8,103 nucleotides of DNA. It comes from Spirochaetaceae bacterium. Its GTDB lineage: Bacteria > Spirochaetota > Spirochaetia > DSM-27196 > SKKC01. A model generated the notes under the pieces. The model did no database searches. It had not been told where the DNA came from and saw only the letters and a program-made list of their open reading frames with translations. A program made the translations under genes and the position numbers. The stretch spans positions 1 to 8,103 of the forward strand of contig PWGF01000298.1 in assembly GCA_003554375.1 (NCBI GenBank), given 5' to 3'. Below, piece by piece: positions 6,216 through 8,103 of this stretch; position 1 is the first letter of the stretch, and the number at the start of each line of letters is the position of its first letter.

Positions 6216-7991
6216 CTACGAGCTCTCCTTCTCTGAGTCCTCGCTGTCCTTACCGGTGTCTCTGTGTTGCTTCCCGGTCCGCTTCCGAGGTCCGCTCGGT
6301 TCCTGCGGCTCGTCGAAGACTACCAGCGTGTCCGACAAGCGTATAACGTCGCCAGGCTCCAAATCACGACGGTTCACTGAGCGGTTGTTCACAGTGACCG
6401 GCGTGGGGGAATGCAGGGTGTAGCGGCCCCGACTCTGGTCATACACGACCGTAGCCTCCTGAGCTGCCGTACCGGTGGGCCCCACGACGGTCACGTCGGC
6501 CTCCGGCCCGCCGATCACCGTCTTGTCCGTCGAGGCCGGGAACACGCGCGTTCCGCGCGCACCGAAAACCTCGAAGTTGGCTGTGCGCCGGCGATTGCGA
6601 AAACGGAGCCTACCGAGCAATACCCACACCAGAAGTGCCAAGAGCGCCACCGCGGCGAGCACGGGCGCGGTAACAGGGCCCGGTAGGCCGAAAAGCGTCC
6701 CGGCCAGGTAACTCCTTGAATCGGAGAGCTCTGCATCCGGCGCAACGCGCGTATCACGGAGGCCGACCTGGACATGCCTCCGCTCGGCAGGCTTCATCGA
6801 CGGGCGATAGCTAATCCGGTACTCAGTCAGCACCCGCCGGCGGATATCGTCGTAGGCTTCGCTTAGATCGTCTCCGGTCCGAGCGTTGTAGAAGAGTCCG
6901 CCGGTCTCATCTGCGATGCGCTCCAGGTACTGGTCGAACTGGTCGGACCCGAAGTGCACCGCGTGGACCGTAAGCTCTTCCTCGTGTAGCGCATCGATCG
7001 CTTCGTCGTGCCCAAAGATATGGTCGCCGTATTCCGGATGCGATTCACCGCTGTAGCGCGCAAACGGGTAGTTTGCCCCGTCCGCCAGCAGGATAATCAC
7101 TCGCCTGCCGCGCAGATCCCGTGCCTCGGCCGCCGCTTCAATAAGAGCGGCGTATAGCTCGGTGTAGGCCTCGCGCGGCTCAGGGCGTTCGATCTCCTCC
7201 AAGAGCCGTTCCGCCTGCGCCACGTCGCTCGTCGGCTCAGTGTGAGAGGTAAAGAAAGTGTTGAAGGAGGCAATGCCCACGCGATCCTGCGGTGAATCGA
7301 TCTCTCGGAGAAAGCCTCTCAGAGCATCCTTTGCATGCATAATCCGCTGCTCTTCTTCCGGCACTTCGCGCTCGCCGTCGATGCCCAAATGCATGCTGCC
7401 CGAGTTGTCCACAACCATGAGAAACGTCACCCCTTCGTCTACATTCACCTGGGGTGCAAAGTCGGAGATCTCTACCGGCGCAAACGTCTCCCCGTCCACG
7501 CTCTCGCTCACTTCGAAACTATCCCGTTCCAAACCCTCAATAGGCTCTCCGTCTCCGTCGGTGACGCCGACATACAGATCCCCCCGGTTTCGTGTGAGAA
7601 GTCTCGACGAATCGAGGCCGGAGATGGTCAGCCGCGGTTCGGCGCCGACCTCCGCAGCAATCACGCTCAGCATTGCCGCCATAAGCACGACCACCAGTCC
7701 CTTGTCCGGATAGCGCTTCGCGGGATGACCCTTCGCGGGACGGCCCGAATGGGCGCGCTCCAGGCGTCTGCAACGCCGGACCGGGACGGCCGGGGGATGA
7801 CCGCGCCGATATCCCGGCAACCCTGCATCCCAAAGCGACCGGAGCAGTCGGACGGGCCTGAGCATTCGGGCCGACCGGAGCCGGCAGGCGGGCGGGGCCC
7901 ACCGGGGCAACCGAGGCTGCCGGGCACCACAATGAATGCGGCCTAGCCGATTCCTCTGTGTCGATTCGATCCTTCTGGCGTTCCGTCTCAT
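6216..7991 (-). CDS. Membrane-anchored von Willebrand factor A-domain protein with C-terminal FHA-like domain
   Basis: Numbered from the ATG at 7991 (591 residues). The N-terminal 98 residues are arginine-rich and unlike anything I recognise. A signal-peptide-like hydrophobic run follows (99-117, ending VGA before EP), then a beta-rich segment with GVTDGDGEPIEGL (142-154) as in VWFA-related proteins. The vWA domain is at about 187-390, with a complete MIDAS metal site: DNSGSM 195-200, T277 and D304. One membrane segment lies at 440-460, followed by the basic RLRFRNRRR stop-transfer. An FHA-like domain (about 472-560, TVIGG...LEPGDVIRL) and a charged Lys/Asp/Glu/Ser tail finish it. The vWA part should face outside and the FHA part the cytoplasm. 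The domains suggest metal-dependent ligand binding joined to intracellular assembly; no ligand can be named. AAGAGG at 7998-8003 supports the ATG at 7991. The signal peptide instead suggests a start near 7694, 7688 (GTG) or 7682 (ATG). If a late start is right, about 7695-8052 is non-coding. Confidence 0.82.
   Translation of the reverse strand: MRRNARRIESTQRNRLGRIHCGARQPRLPRWAPPACRLRSARMLRPVRLLRSLWDAGLPGYRRGHPPAVPVRRCRRLERAHSGRPAKGHPAKRYPDKGLVVVLMAAMLSVIAAEVGAEPRLTISGLDSSRLLTRNRGDLYVGVTDGDGEPIEGLERDSFEVSESVDGETFAPVEISDFAPQVNVDEGVTFLMVVDNSGSMHLGIDGEREVPEEEQRIMHAKDALRGFLREIDSPQDRVGIASFNTFFTSHTEPTSDVAQAERLLEEIERPEPREAYTELYAALIEAAAEARDLRGRRVIILLADGANYPFARYSGESHPEYGDHIFGHDEAIDALHEEELTVHAVHFGSDQFDQYLERIADETGGLFYNARTGDDLSEAYDDIRRRVLTEYRISYRPSMKPAERRHVQVGLRDTRVAPDAELSDSRSYLAGTLFGLPGPVTAPVLAAVALLALLVWVLLGRLRFRNRRRTANFEVFGARGTRVFPASTDKTVIGGPEADVTVVGPTGTAAQEATVVYDQSRGRYTLHSPTPVTVNNRSVNRRDLEPGDVIRLSDTLVVFDEPQEPSGPRKRTGKQHRDTGKDSEDSEKESS
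7716..7740. repeat. Ten-base direct repeat within the doubtful leader of the vWA gene
   Basis: CTTCGCGGGA occurs at 7716-7725 and 7731-7740, a 15-base period. Read in the vWA frame it encodes the PAKGHPAK repeat. A second ten-base repeat, CGACCGGAGC, is at 7836-7845 and 7872-7881, 36 bases apart. Both periods are multiples of three, which fits but does not prove coding. Confidence 0.35.
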
Positions 7992-8003
7992 AGCATACCT
8001 CTT

Positions 8004-8043
8004 GCCGGCGCAAACCGTTAGCCGGCGCCGCCGGTGCGCCGGC
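8004..8043. repeat. GC-rich inverted repeat between the right-edge gene and the vWA gene
   Basis: GCCGGCGCA at 8004-8012 and TGCGCCGGC at 8035-8043 are perfect nine-base inverted arms around a 22-base loop. The loop holds a further GCCGGCGC at 8021-8028 and the palindrome CGGCGCCG. It begins ten bases after a minus-strand stop codon at 8053-8055, where a terminator would lie, but no T run follows. It ends just before the AAGAGG at 7998-8003. Confidence 0.5.
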
Positions 8044-8052
8044 CGCCATCCC

Positions 8053-8103
8053 CTATGGTGCCCGACCGACGGTCTCGGCGGCGTACCGTGCCACGTCGAC
8101 GCC
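8053..8103 (-). CDS. Possible 3' end of an unidentified minus-strand gene
   Basis: A minus-strand frame enters from the right edge and reads GVDVARYAAETVGRAP before a TAG at 8055-8053. The peptide has ordinary protein composition and looks more natural than the two other minus frames, which are arginine-rich. A strong inverted repeat follows the stop. Sixteen residues are too few to name a family. Confidence 0.3.
   Translation of the reverse strand, partial: GVDVARYAAETVGRAP

Noticed and set aside
7335..7946. 203-residue plus-strand frame over the vWA gene
   Set aside because: Antisense to a region encoding the MIDAS motif; His/Arg/Pro-rich with no recognisable domain.
7537..8049. Alternative minus-strand frame with Ala/Pro/Gly-rich peptide over the vWA leader
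   Set aside because: It runs through the vWA coding region in the wrong frame and is low complexity; most likely GC-rich chance, although it cannot be fully excluded before 7695.

Overview
The window looks like chromosomal DNA from a fairly GC-rich bacterium. A spirochaete is my best guess, from the gene order and the style of the proteins; no rRNA gene or other direct taxonomic marker is present. Nothing marks it as mobile DNA: I see no transposase, integrase, tRNA or CRISPR array.

The left 4.7 kb holds six genes on the minus strand. In transcription order they are rplU (L21, start 4676), a Prp-type ribosomal-processing cysteine protease (4203), rpmA (L27, 3630), obgE (3215), nadD (GTG start at 1946) and an envelope protein of the LytR-CpsA-Psr (LCP) type, which starts at 1306 and runs off the left edge. 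The set couples ribosome large-subunit assembly (L21, L27, Obg), processing of ribosomal protein (Prp), NAD synthesis (NadD) and an envelope-associated protein. A fair promoter lies upstream of rplU and a weaker candidate upstream of rpmA, so the cluster may be one operon with internal entry points. Gaps between genes are 64 to 204 bp, looser than in a tightly packed operon.

A 94-bp divergent spacer separates rplU from a plus-strand gene (4771-6144). This encodes a polytopic membrane protein of the MATE/MOP type that resembles the progressive-ankylosis (ANK) branch and shows a visible two-fold internal repeat. It converges on a minus-strand gene (6216-7991) for a membrane-anchored von Willebrand A-domain protein, with a complete MIDAS metal site outside the membrane and a degenerate FHA domain inside. 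The 71-bp convergent gap holds a perfect palindrome and a tandem direct repeat. At the right edge there is the probable 3' end of another minus-strand gene and a GC-rich inverted repeat.

The most interesting points are: an LCP-fold protein that has lost the expected arginine motifs; a catalytically intact Prp protease beside an L27 with no classical cleavable leader; the ANK-like duplicated transporter; the vWA-TM-FHA protein whose FHA part seems unable to bind phosphothreonine; and the 98-residue arginine-rich leader that its best ribosome binding site would give that protein. I found no clear evidence of a wholly new multi-gene system.
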